DNA of 64,000 nt. Source: Pseudomonas sp. p1(2021b) (lineage in GTDB: Bacteria; Pseudomonadota; Gammaproteobacteria; Pseudomonadales; Pseudomonadaceae). The DNA lies in assembly GCF_020151015.1 (NCBI RefSeq), contig NZ_CP083746.1, positions 2,757,001-2,821,000 on the forward strand. The letters are read 5' to 3'. Each line of letters opens with the position of its first letter. Position 1 is the first letter of the stretch. Under the pieces are notes generated by a model. That model made no database searches, had not been told where the DNA came from, and worked only from the letters and a program-made list of their open reading frames with translations. Shown here one piece after another: positions 48,401-56,209 of the stretch. A program made the position numbers and the translations under genes.

Positions 48401-49237
48401 ATGGATAGAGCAATTGAAAAGCTAGTCGTGCCTGAGAAGGTCTTGCGACTGCACATGGAAGGAATAGATGAGCTCGGCGGTGACGTCCGCCTTGGCTCGT
48501 TCATTGATAAGCTTTCCTGCCTCAAGGCGGCGCTTGCCGAAACCGAGAGCCTGATGGCCAGCGGAGCACACACGAAGGTAGATTTTGTGGTGAGCGAACT
48601 GAGCCATAGCAGCCCGGCGATGATCGGGCTTCGCGGGATAGACCATGCTGATAGCGCAGTAAATGCGGGCAGCATCATGGACGAATTGGCTCGCTTCATA
48701 ATCAGCGTCCGTGCCAACACCGAGGCTGTAACCTCTGACAAAGCAAAGCTAATCGGCCACCTGAGAAAGTTAGCTAGCGGCGTTGGAGAGAGGTTTTCCA
48801 GAATATGGATCGATGGCCCCGGTCTGAAAGTAATAAAGTTCGACGAGGCGGCGGCCAAGGCTTTTGAGCAAGCTCTTCCAGATACGAGAAGAGAGATTGG
48901 CAGCTTCAAAGGAACGGTCAAACGTTATTCTGGAATCAACAATCAGCTTTACTTCAAGATTGTCCCCCCAGTGGGGGGTATGGAAATAAAGTGCACATTT
49001 ACATCTAAGTTGCTTTCCCAGGCCGCCGCTGCAGTAGAGAACACGGCTACCGTTGAGGGCGAGCTTAAGTACTACGGCGACGATTTTTGGCCTTACGAAA
49101 TTAAGGTCACGACCATTGAGATACACCCTAAAGATTCCGATCTGCCTACCCTGGCCGGCCTAGCAGGGTCCGAGCCGGAGATCGGTGGGGAGCAGGATGC
49201 TGAAGATTATGTAAGGGAGCTGCGTAGTGGCTGGTAA
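48401..49237 (+). CDS. Unknown partner of the PIN protein in the rex position
   Basis: A 278-residue protein (MDRAIEKLVVPEKVLRLHME; a TTG six bases earlier is an alternative start). The first ~155 residues are helical. Residues ~165-245 are strand-rich (GTVKRYSGINNQLYFKIVPP, then TATVEGELKYYGDDFWPYEI), possibly an OB-like domain. The C-terminus is acidic. A candidate promoter is TTGCAT (48341) with AATATT 17 bases on. The PIN gene starts 11 bases before its stop, so the two are a unit. It is visibly AT-richer than the phage average. I do not recognise the family. Confidence 0.75.
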   Translation: MDRAIEKLVVPEKVLRLHMEGIDELGGDVRLGSFIDKLSCLKAALAETESLMASGAHTKVDFVVSELSHSSPAMIGLRGIDHADSAVNAGSIMDELARFIISVRANTEAVTSDKAKLIGHLRKLASGVGERFSRIWIDGPGLKVIKFDEAAAKAFEQALPDTRREIGSFKGTVKRYSGINNQLYFKIVPPVGGMEIKCTFTSKLLSQAAAAVENTATVEGELKYYGDDFWPYEIKVTTIEIHPKDSDLPTLAGLAGSEPEIGGEQDAEDYVRELRSGW

Positions 49238-49763
49238 GCGGTCTATTGTATATTGGGATACATCAGCGTTCTTGGCATTGCTTAAATCTGAAAGCGGGCA
49301 TGGGAAGGGAGTGCTCGAATCCCTTACATCACAAGCTGGTGCCTTTGATAGGGGCGATATTATTCTCGCTACATCAACCATAGGCGTCATGGAGGTTTTA
49401 TCCTCCAACATTACAGACGAAGGGAGAGATAAATTTGAGCTCATGCTGCGCAGGAGTAACTTCCAGCTCGTTATGGCAAATGAGGCAGTCGCTCGCCAAG
49501 CTGCATCCCTGCGGAAGCATTGCTATCTATCAGGAAAGGGCGCGGGAAGTACGGAGTATCTTGTGAGCCCGGCAGATGCCATTCATGTAACCTCCGCGAT
49601 GATACTGCATTCAGACTTATTGGTGACGCTGGACAGCAAAACGAAGGCACGGAAGCAAGAGCTCGCCATGACCGCCGTATCATCGTTCTATCCGGTACCA
49701 GGACTGCACCCAGTAAGCATCATGCGTCCTAGTCTTGGCATGATCGGGACCGACTTGCTGTAA
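49227..49763 (+). CDS. PIN-domain nuclease in the rex position
   Basis: A 178-residue protein starting at GTG 49227 with GGGAG upstream. The four acidic residues of PIN nucleases are in place: Asp11 (VYWDTSAFLALL), Glu56 (GVMEVLSS), Asp117 (SPADAIHVTSAM) and Asp136 (LVTLDSKTK). PIN proteins cleave RNA and are often VapC-type toxins, usually ~130-150 residues with a small DNA-binding antitoxin. This one is longer, and its coupled partner is far larger than a VapB. A role in phage exclusion is inferred from the position between cI and pL. Confidence 0.85.
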   Translation: MAGKRSIVYWDTSAFLALLKSESGHGKGVLESLTSQAGAFDRGDIILATSTIGVMEVLSSNITDEGRDKFELMLRRSNFQLVMANEAVARQAASLRKHCYLSGKGAGSTEYLVSPADAIHVTSAMILHSDLLVTLDSKTKARKQELAMTAVSSFYPVPGLHPVSIMRPSLGMIGTDLL

Positions 49764-49811
49764 CTCTCCTTCTGAGAAGTGCGGCCCGCGCCTGGCTTGT
49801 CGCATCTGCGC

Positions 49812-49833
49812 GACCCGCTTCGGCGGGCTTTTT
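49812..49833 (+). terminator. Terminator after the PIN gene
   Basis: CCCGC, TTCG-type loop and GCGGG, then TTTTT on the plus strand, 50 bases past the PIN stop. Confidence 0.85.
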
Positions 49834-49898
49834 CATGCCTTCACGCTTTTTTCACGCCCTACCCTGCACAGTGAAGGCTCATCCGATTTCCCTACGTT

Positions 49899-49925
49899 AG
49901 CCCGCGCTTCCCAGCGGGCTTTTTT
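49899..49925 (+). terminator. Second terminator downstream of the PIN unit
   Basis: AGCCCGC and GCGGGCT arms followed by a run of six T residues on the plus strand. With the preceding one it firmly isolates the cI-proximal block from the next gene. Confidence 0.85.
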
Positions 49926-49985
49926 ACGCCTGCGTGATGGCTGATGGCCAGAGTGGTAGGATGGCGATTTTTCAGGAAGAGCAAA

Positions 49986-50411
49986 ATGCGCAAGCCCCTG
50001 CTAGCTACTCTGTTCACATCCCTCCTCTGGTCAACCCTGGCTACCGCTGAGCCGACCTATATCGAAAAGATGACTGGCCTTCCGGCCATCTGCAGCATCG
50101 ACGCGATTGAGCAGCAGACCAAGGTTTGGGATGCAGAAAGAAAATATGGCGAGGGCAGCAAGCGTTGGTCGGAGGCCTTCCATCACCGCCTGGATGTGGT
50201 CAGGACCTGCGTAAATGATGCCAAGGGCAAAGGAAAGGCTTTGTACAAGGCCGAGGTTGATCGTCTGCCATTGCTGAAATCAGAGCTGGCCGAAATGTAC
50301 GTCTCGTGGCTCGAATATCTGGACCACCTTATTGACGACGACCGCGATGCCTACCGACGCCTATACGAGCGCTCAGCAAGTCAGCTGAAAGCGCAGATCG
50401 ATTCTATGTAG
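49986..50411 (+). CDS. Exported protein of unknown function
   Basis: A 141-residue protein with a signal peptide (MRKPLLATLFTSLLWSTLATA) and a helical mature part with two Cys residues (near 36 and 75) that could pair in the periplasm. AGGAAGAGC precedes the ATG. It is flanked by terminators on both sides, as an autonomous moron in the immunity region. Unknown family. Confidence 0.65.
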   Translation: MRKPLLATLFTSLLWSTLATAEPTYIEKMTGLPAICSIDAIEQQTKVWDAERKYGEGSKRWSEAFHHRLDVVRTCVNDAKGKGKALYKAEVDRLPLLKSELAEMYVSWLEYLDHLIDDDRDAYRRLYERSASQLKAQIDSM

Positions 50412-50430
50412 TCACCACGACGTCCCGACG

Positions 50431-50455
50431 AGCCCGCCTGGCGCGGGCTTCTTTT
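50431..50455 (+). terminator. Terminator of the exported-protein gene
   Basis: AGCCCGC and GCGGGCT arms, then TCTTTT on the plus strand. Confidence 0.75.
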
Positions 50456-50462
50456 GTGGGCA

Positions 50463-51290
50463 TCAAGCCTTACCGCCGTAGCGCTCCCATGCCAAAATCA
50501 TTTCTTTGATGGCGCGCTTTTGAGAGTCCGGCAGAGTAAAGTCGCTATAGTACTGGCGGCCGTCAAATCTGATGGTTACCTTTTTGGCATCGGCAATTTT
50601 TCTGAGCATGGCTTGATCCCTGGCCACTGTATCCGACCACTCCCAAATTCCGCCGTAACCGTTATCTCGCTCGAAGTCGAGGCTGCCAAGCTGGAATGTC
50701 TGGTCATCAGCTTTGATCGTTACGCTCTGGACGAATAGCCAGCTATCAGAATGGTATTGGAGTTTCAGCCTCAGCGGCATAACCCGAGAGTTCTCGCCCT
50801 CCAAACCGAAATACAGGGACATATAGGTGTCGAGCGTAGGGATGGACTTGTGGGAAACCCAGGTTATCCCTTTGATCTCATCGGTATTTTTCTTCAGGCT
50901 TTTGTCCAGCCGAGCCAGGGCGGCCCTGGTCTCCTCCGCCTTCCTTGCCTCGGCCGCCAGCCTCTCGGCTTCAGCAGCCTTTTCCTCTCGATCGATAGCA
51001 TCAAGCAGGGCTTTTGCCGTAGCCGCCTCTGGCTTTTCTGGGTGACGAGCGATCAGGTCTTGCAAGCCTGATTTGGCAGAAGCTTTATTTCCGGCATCCT
51101 TGGCGTCCTTCGCTCGCGCCAGTAGCCTTTGAGCCCCATGTTTTTCAGCATCCAACTCCGCCTTGAGCGTGGCGACCTCAGACTGCAGCTTGCTCACCTC
51201 TCCTTGAAGCTTTTCAGCCTTTTCCCTATCGGCATTCCCGCATCCGGCAAGCGCCAAACCAACAGATAAAGCTACAACCGCCCTTTTCAT
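50463..51290 (-). CDS. Coiled-coil lipoprotein moron
   Basis: A 275-residue protein with a lipoprotein signal (MKRAVVALSVGLALAGC, Cys17). A long coiled coil follows (~20-140, with KLQGEVSKLQSEVATLKAEL) and a C-terminal beta-rich domain (~150-275) with FVQSVTIKADDQTFQLG. AGGAG upstream of ATG 51290. It runs against the early-left operon and ends near pL. Envelope-anchored exclusion is possible but unproven. Confidence 0.72.
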   Translation of the reverse strand: MKRAVVALSVGLALAGCGNADREKAEKLQGEVSKLQSEVATLKAELDAEKHGAQRLLARAKDAKDAGNKASAKSGLQDLIARHPEKPEAATAKALLDAIDREEKAAEAERLAAEARKAEETRAALARLDKSLKKNTDEIKGITWVSHKSIPTLDTYMSLYFGLEGENSRVMPLRLKLQYHSDSWLFVQSVTIKADDQTFQLGSLDFERDNGYGGIWEWSDTVARDQAMLRKIADAKKVTIRFDGRQYYSDFTLPDSQKRAIKEMILAWERYGGKA

Positions 51291-51389
51291 TTTCAAAAGC
51301 TCCTTATGTGACGGGCTGGATTCTATCAAAACGCCACCATGACGAATGCCCCTCAGTGGCAAGCATTTTTTGTGGGCGCGAGAAATTTT

Positions 51390-51432
51390 ATTACCATCGG
51401 CATTGACAAATAAATAATGCCATTGGTAATGT
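51390..51432 (+). promoter_or_regulatory. OL-like operators and promoter pL
   Basis: ATTACCATCGGCATT (51390-51404) and AATGCCATTGGTAAT (51416-51430) match the OR consensus AxTxCCxxxGGxAxT perfectly and are mirror images. TTGACA (51403-51408) with TAATGT 18 bases downstream forms a strong rightward promoter overlapping both sites. It drives the plus-strand early-left operon. Confidence 0.85.
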
Positions 51433-51811
51433 TGCCCATATCGAGGCGCTACACAGCCCCTCGGGAGGCCCTCAAGCCTCATCGCTCTTTCACATTGATG
51501 GGAACCTCGCGGATCGATCCCGGCGACGGCACAGCGCGAGCAATAAATTCGATCCCCATGCCAGCTCTGGAACTGGCCAGCTCGAAATCAGGCGCTTACG
51601 GCGCGGATGGAGGGTTGAGCTGCAACGCTCCCTGCCAGGTAGCCCTCAGAACGGGCTGATGCACTGGTACAGCGGGCCACGCCGGGGAACCGGTGGAGGC
51701 TGCAGCAAGTAAGGAATCGCCCAGGCCACCGTGGCGTGTAACGGAGCCAGCAGGATTTCCTCGATGCCCTTCTCGCGAGGGGTATCAGGGAAATCAACAG
51801 GAGGAAGAACT
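51431..51811 (+). other. pL leader without a convincing gene
   Basis: This 381-base leader precedes the first early-left gene. An 80-residue open frame inside it starts within the pL operator and lacks a ribosome site, so I do not call it. Short inverted repeats such as AGCCCTCAGAACGGGCT (51646-51662 by eye) could act in antitermination. The function is unknown. Confidence 0.5.
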
Positions 51812-52264
51812 ATGAATCCACCGCAATTCCTCGAGACCTTGCCAGGACAGCTTCTGGCTTGCATGGCACTTGGTCTGGGGATCGCTCTGACATTTTCAGC
51901 TGTCGCTCTTCTCGGAAAGGCATGGCGTCATTCGTGGGCCTGGATCGATGACAGCTCTCCTGGGCGCAATCCGATTCTTGAGTTGATCGCTCGTCTTCGC
52001 GGGTGGACGCCCTACGACACGGAGGGATCCAGAGGCACTTATATGTGGTGGAAGGACAAGAAGGGTGAAACGCGGACAGATGTCTTCTTCTCACTATTCA
52101 TCATTGCATTCTGGACACCACTGGCAGCCTACGTGATCGCACGGCTATGGCCACTGGCGCTGTTTTGTATCGCCCTGCTTGCGATTGCTCATGTGGCTCG
52201 ATTTGCCAGGCGTCATAAGAAGCTCTTCGACAAGCACATCAGAGACCCCGAAGCACACGAATGA
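51812..52264 (+). CDS. Membrane protein, first gene of the early-left operon
   Basis: A 150-residue protein with AGGAGGAAGAACT before the ATG. Hydrophobic segments lie at ~14-35, 88-105 and 107-125, with a basic tail (RFARRHKKLFDKH). As the first gene from pL it would be made immediately after infection or induction. The family is unknown. Confidence 0.7.
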   Translation: MNPPQFLETLPGQLLACMALGLGIALTFSAVALLGKAWRHSWAWIDDSSPGRNPILELIARLRGWTPYDTEGSRGTYMWWKDKKGETRTDVFFSLFIIAFWTPLAAYVIARLWPLALFCIALLAIAHVARFARRHKKLFDKHIRDPEAHE

Positions 52265-52349
52265 CCGGCGATTCACTGAAGCACCTGGGCGACCGGGTGC
52301 TCACCAAAGCCACTTGCATCAGGTGGCTTTGGTGACCAGAGGAACAACC

Positions 52350-52916
52350 ATGCGAAAAGGCATCATCTACGGCGTGGGCATCAACGACGAGCGAACCACA
52401 AATGGTTGCCCCTTCTACAACCGATGGAAGGGCGTAATCAGAAGGTGTTTCTCTCCTGGCAAGAACGAAGCGGCTCGCTACGCAGGCTGCTCGGTTGACC
52501 CTGAATGGCTGAGATTTAGCGCGTTCAAGCGATGGATGCAGGACAAGCCTTGGGAAGGAAATCACTTGGACAAGGACATTCTCAGGCCTGAGGAGAAGCG
52601 CTATTCGCCTGACACATGTGTCTTCGTGCCGATCTGGATCAACACGCTGCTTAACGACTGCGCCGCAAGCTCAGGCGCTTTGCCGACAGGCGTCTACCTG
52701 TTCCGCAAGCGCTACATAGCTCGTGCACATGACGGTCATGGCAAGCGCCTTTTCATAGGCAGCTTTGACTGCCCTCACGAAGCGCACAAGGCCTGGGCTA
52801 CCGCCAAGGCCGGCGTCATCCGGCAAGCGGTAGACCAATACCGCACGACCGACAGATTCGACGAGCGTGTCTGCGCTGCCCTTCTGGATAGGGCGGATCA
52901 GCTAGCCGCAACCTGA
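52350..52916 (+). CDS. AP2-domain protein of homing-endonuclease style
   Basis: A 188-residue protein. The N-terminal part (GCPFYNRWKGVIRRCFSPGK, then WEGNHLDKDIL and YSPDTCVFVP) resembles phage HNH/NUMOD-type proteins. Residues ~125-165 (GVYLFRKRYIARAHDGHGKR, then LFIGSFDCPHEAHKAWATAK) fit an AP2 DNA-binding domain. A complete HNH motif is not evident, so it may bind DNA only. AGAGGAAC upstream of the ATG. Confidence 0.7.
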   Translation: MRKGIIYGVGINDERTTNGCPFYNRWKGVIRRCFSPGKNEAARYAGCSVDPEWLRFSAFKRWMQDKPWEGNHLDKDILRPEEKRYSPDTCVFVPIWINTLLNDCAASSGALPTGVYLFRKRYIARAHDGHGKRLFIGSFDCPHEAHKAWATAKAGVIRQAVDQYRTTDRFDERVCAALLDRADQLAAT

Positions 52917-52942
52917 AATCAACCGCCCTGGAGGGCAAGACG

Positions 52943-53089
52943 ATGAACGAACGCCAAGCTTACCTGCTCGAGCAAAGCAACTCCTTCCAGGTTGGCTTTC
53001 GAGACCAACGCGCAGGCCTCCCACTCGACGAGCGCATGAGTGCCGAATGGCAGCGCGGGTGGAAGTGGGCAAACCTCAATCGCCCCTGA
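52943..53089 (+). CDS. Rmf/CrpP-like small protein
   Basis: A 48-residue protein: a leading helix with GFRDQRAG, then EWQRGWKWAN, the G...G and W..GW layout of ribosome modulation factor and the related CrpP family. GGAGG precedes the ATG. RMF silences ribosomes; CrpP-like proteins are frequent on Pseudomonas mobile elements. Assignment by pattern only. Confidence 0.6.
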   Translation: MNERQAYLLEQSNSFQVGFRDQRAGLPLDERMSAEWQRGWKWANLNRP

Positions 53090-53548
53090 ACAACCAGCGC
53101 CACGTCAGCCTGACGTTAACTGCCCGACACCCTGCCCGGCAGGCTGCATCGGAGTGTGATCTGAATGCGCAGGCTGATGCGCAAACCTTGCCTCGTTGGC
53201 GAGCTACTGAGGCCTCATAGAGTTAGGCCGCCAAGCCGGAGATCAGCGCCGGCCATCAACGCCAATCCTCCGCCAGAGGTCCGGATTACGGCGGTCGGAA
53301 ATGAACACGGCCGTGTAACTCGGCGCCGGAGACGTAACCGGCACCTATCCCTTGACTGCCAGGAAAGACTGGCCCGATGCCCTGCTCCCCGTCGCGGGGT
53401 TCATCGGAAGCAACTCTGAACCACAGTTGATCGCGTGGAATTGACGCGATAGGTCCGGGAGCGTGCGCAACACGCCACGTCTATTGCCCCGGTTTGCCCC
53501 GGAGAGTTGCTCCCGATGCATCCCGCATCCCCTCCCCAGGAGTCCACC
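53090..53548 (+). other. Stretch without a supported gene in the early-left operon
   Basis: About 460 bases with no convincing gene. An 84-residue Arg/Pro-rich frame at 53165-53419 lacks a good start and has non-coding composition. Several short inverted repeats are present, e.g. TGCGCA-ggctga-TGCGCA at 53165-53182. It may hold a structured RNA or a degraded gene. Confidence 0.45.
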
Positions 53549-53713
53549 ATGAAACACGCAGCAGCTATCGCCCAGCTGGAGGTCAGCGCTCAGGTTTGCG
53601 AAACCAACGCACCGATCAACGAGGCCGAGGGCAATCACAAGCAGGCCCAGCTTGAGCGTGACAATGCAGCAGCCTACCGCGCAGCAATCGCTCGGCTCCA
53701 GGCCGACCAGTAA
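53549..53713 (+). CDS. Small early-left protein
   Basis: A 54-residue Ala/Gln-rich helical protein (MKHAAAIAQLEVSAQVCETN) with AGGAG before its ATG. Typical short phage helix-hairpin of unknown role. Confidence 0.65.
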   Translation: MKHAAAIAQLEVSAQVCETNAPINEAEGNHKQAQLERDNAAAYRAAIARLQADQ

Positions 53714-53906
53714 CACCCCTTTCGCAGGCGAGTCCGAGGGCATCAGCTGGCCAGACTCGACGCATCCCGGGCAGCGCCGGGCGCCTGCATCCCCTTCCCT
53801 TTAAATCGACCGCATCAGACAGGTGCCAGTACTGCGCTCTCACGGCGCGCAGAGGTTGGTCGCCTGCGCTGGCATCTGCCTCATGCGGTTGATTATCGAG
53901 GTCGAC

Positions 53907-54200
53907 ATGACAAAGCGCAGCTACCCATTCAATGCCTGGGTTCTCGGCGGCACGTTCATCCCAAAGCAGATCACATTCGTGCGCTTGGCATGGAGCCATG
54001 AGCCGCCCTGGCACCGCTCGGAAAGCGGGAAAGACTATCGCGATGGAACATTCTTCCTGACGAAGGAAGAGGCAGTGGCACACGGTCGGCTTCTGCTTGA
54101 AGAGCAGGAAGCCAGGATCACCAAGCAACAGGCCGTCATCGCAAAGAAGCGGGCCAATCTCGACAAGCACGATGATTCCGCCGCCCGGGTGAAGCCATGA
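53907..54200 (+). CDS. Small early-left protein with coiled-coil tail
   Basis: A 97-residue protein (MTKRSYPFNAWVLGGTFIPK): a beta-rich first half and a C-terminal helix (LLLEEQEARITKQQAVIAKKRANLDKH). ATGA overlap with the next gene. Unknown family. Confidence 0.65.
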   Translation: MTKRSYPFNAWVLGGTFIPKQITFVRLAWSHEPPWHRSESGKDYRDGTFFLTKEEAVAHGRLLLEEQEARITKQQAVIAKKRANLDKHDDSAARVKP

Positions 54201-54430
54201 GCGGATGGATCAAGTGCAGCGACAGGCTGCCAGAAGTCGGGACCAGGGTTCTTGCCTGGAGCGAACAATACGGCGCCCGCGAGTCGCTTTACCGCGAGCA
54301 CGGCAAGGGTTCGATTGCTTACGCCCACGGATATCCGCCGTACTTCTCGTGGGAAGAGCCGCAAAGCAGTTGGGCTTCCAGCTGGAAGCCGACCCACTGG
54401 ATGCCACTCCCTTCCCCACCCACCGAGTAA
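54197..54430 (+). CDS. DUF551-like phage protein
   Basis: A 77-residue protein with the family pattern: start WIKCSDRLPEVGTRVLAW and end THWMPLPSPP. DUF551 proteins are common in early phage operons without known function. Confidence 0.8.
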   Translation: MSGWIKCSDRLPEVGTRVLAWSEQYGARESLYREHGKGSIAYAHGYPPYFSWEEPQSSWASSWKPTHWMPLPSPPTE

Positions 54431-54450
54431 CCCACCACCTGGAGGCGATC

Positions 54451-54774
54451 ATGGCCTACGAAGTAATCGTGGAGGAATACGTCCTCCAGTGCGTAATCAC
54501 TTACTCCAATTCCGTTAAGGGTGACCCGACTAGCTGGGCAAGTCCGGACGACTTCTACGGCTATCGGGAAATGGAGTTTGAAGTCGTCTCGGGCAACACC
54601 TATGACGACGAAGGAAATCCAGTTGACCTTGGCAAGAACGGCTGCGCTGCGGCTGCTGAAAAGTACGCCGAGGAAATCGAAGAGATTCTTTGGGAGTATC
54701 TGGAAGACAAGGCCGCTGCCGAAGCTGAAGACAGGTATGACGATATTCGCCATAGCAGCTGGGAGGCGGCATGA
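54451..54774 (+). CDS. Acidic small early-left protein
   Basis: A 107-residue acidic protein (MAYEVIVEEYVLQCVITYSN) with GGAGG upstream. Strand-rich N-terminus and a Glu/Ala-rich helix (EKYAEEIEEILWEYLEDKAA). The strong negative charge would suit a DNA mimic, but there is no family support. Confidence 0.65.
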   Translation: MAYEVIVEEYVLQCVITYSNSVKGDPTSWASPDDFYGYREMEFEVVSGNTYDDEGNPVDLGKNGCAAAAEKYAEEIEEILWEYLEDKAAAEAEDRYDDIRHSSWEAA

Positions 54775-55001
54775 ACAAGAAGACCAGGCAGGACGTTGTC
54801 GACTTCATCGAATCGCGCTTTGAATGGGCGCGTGAGCGGTTCACGGATGTGCTCCGCGCCGAGCTGGACACCGCAATCGATCTGGCCGGCCTTGTAGGGG
54901 CGATAGACCTGCCCGAGCAGCGCCACTACAAGGAGCGGCTGAACCGCTTCGTTATGGCCGACCACGAGCAATGGATGACCACAAACGGGAGAGTCGCATG
55001 A
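54771..55001 (+). CDS. Small early-left protein
   Basis: A 76-residue helical protein (MNKKTRQDVVDFIESRFEWA), coupled by ATGA to both neighbours. Unknown function. Confidence 0.65.
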   Translation: MNKKTRQDVVDFIESRFEWARERFTDVLRAELDTAIDLAGLVGAIDLPEQRHYKERLNRFVMADHEQWMTTNGRVA

Positions 55002-55168
55002 GCACCGCACCTGTAAAATCCCTGATTGACGAGCAACTCGAGCAGATTGAGCGAAGCCTGGCCATTATCGGCGTGGGCCTGCCGCGTGAATGGCCAGTGC
55101 AGAAGCTGCGCCCGGAGATCGTAGCGGCGCTCAAGGCCGGTCAGATCGCTGTGAGGCCCCGGCCATGA
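54998..55168 (+). CDS. Small early-left protein
   Basis: A 56-residue protein (MSTAPVKSLIDEQLEQIERS), helical, ATGA overlap with the genes on both sides. Unknown function. Confidence 0.6.
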   Translation: MSTAPVKSLIDEQLEQIERSLAIIGVGLPREWPVQKLRPEIVAALKAGQIAVRPRP

Positions 55169-55281
55169 CCAGTAACCAGCGTGCCCGCCGAATCTCCACT
55201 TGGCGTGGTTCCTTCATCGCCCTCACCTTCTGCACTGGCTGGCTCCTCCTTAGCGCACTGGCCGGCAGCATCACTTCCTGA
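55165..55281 (+). CDS. Tiny membrane protein
   Basis: A 38-residue protein with a basic N-terminus (MTSNQRARRISTWR) and one transmembrane helix (SFIALTFCTGWLLLSALAG). Start overlaps the previous stop by ATGA. The 175 bases that follow contain no gene I can support. Confidence 0.6.
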   Translation: MTSNQRARRISTWRGSFIALTFCTGWLLLSALAGSITS

Positions 55282-55456
55282 ACACACACCCGAGCCCGGC
55301 GGGCCCCGCTGGGGATAACCGTGCCCGCAAGGGAGCGTAAGCCGGTAGAGCGCGCAACCATCACCGGCAGCCAGGGCCCGGACCAACCCTCCGTCGCTGG
55401 GTGACCTGGCATTCCACTATTCCAATTGACGGCGCCGGCCTGGCGCGAGGTGACAA

Positions 55457-56209
55457 ATGTCCAATGCAAACATGCGCATCTGGGACCAGGTTGACACGAC
55501 CGACCCCAGTGCAACGAAAAACTTCACTGGGATGGGCGGCTTCAAAGGAACCGCAATCAAGCCCACCTACCTCATGCGCAAAGCGACCGAAGTATTCGGA
55601 CCTTGCGGCGAGGGATGGGGCTGGACGGTGCTTGAGGATCGTTTCGATGAGGGCGCCCCGCTTTCAGCTCCTACCAAGGAATGGCCGGATGCGCCGCGAA
55701 TCAACGCCAAGTTGCACACGATCAAGATCCAGCTTTGGTACCTGGGCAAAGACGGGCAGAAATGCACTGTCGAACACTACGGGCACACACCGTTTGTACT
55801 TCTCCAGCAGGGCAAGATCATCACGGATTGGGAGGCTGCGAAGAAGTCTCTCACAGACGCTATCGGTAAGTGCCTTCAGCCTCTTGGCTTCGCGGCTGAC
55901 ATCCACATGGGCATGTTCGATGACGCCTCCTACGTCGAGACGGTACGCAGCGAGGTGGCCATTGAGAAGGCAGAGGATAAAGCTGCCGAGGAAGAGCGCC
56001 AGAAGCAAGAACGACTGGAGTGGCTCAAGTCCGCTGTAGAAACCCTGGCAGGCGCTGTCACCATGCATGAGCTGAAGATGCTCAATACCCGATTCGTGAA
56101 AAGCGCCACTGCACGCAACGAAACAGCGTTCCTTCGGCGCCTGACAGAGGCATACGAAGAGCGCAAAGCCTTCATAGAGGGCGCCCAGAAGAAGGAACAG
56201 GCCGCATGA
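55457..56209 (+). CDS. Rad52-superfamily-like single-strand annealing protein
   Basis: A 250-residue protein. The core has FGPCGEGWGWTVLEDRF, a central strand block (KLHTIKIQLWYLGKDGQKCT) and DWEAAKKSLTDAIGKCLQPLGFAADIHMGMFDD, which matches the beta-beta-alpha core and K..TDA..K.L..LG signature of Erf/Sak/Rad52-type annealing proteins. A basic/acidic coiled coil follows. With Gp157 and SSB directly downstream it forms the phage recombination module. Confidence 0.75.
   Translation: MSNANMRIWDQVDTTDPSATKNFTGMGGFKGTAIKPTYLMRKATEVFGPCGEGWGWTVLEDRFDEGAPLSAPTKEWPDAPRINAKLHTIKIQLWYLGKDGQKCTVEHYGHTPFVLLQQGKIITDWEAAKKSLTDAIGKCLQPLGFAADIHMGMFDDASYVETVRSEVAIEKAEDKAAEEERQKQERLEWLKSAVETLAGAVTMHELKMLNTRFVKSATARNETAFLRRLTEAYEERKAFIEGAQKKEQAA

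Noticed and set aside
51417..51659. 80-codon frame at the start of the pL leader
   Set aside because: Its ATG lies inside the pL operator and upstream of the expected transcript start, and no ribosome site is present.
53165..53419. 84-codon Arg/Pro-rich plus-strand frame
   Set aside because: Weakly placed GGAG and non-coding-like composition; no similarity recognised.
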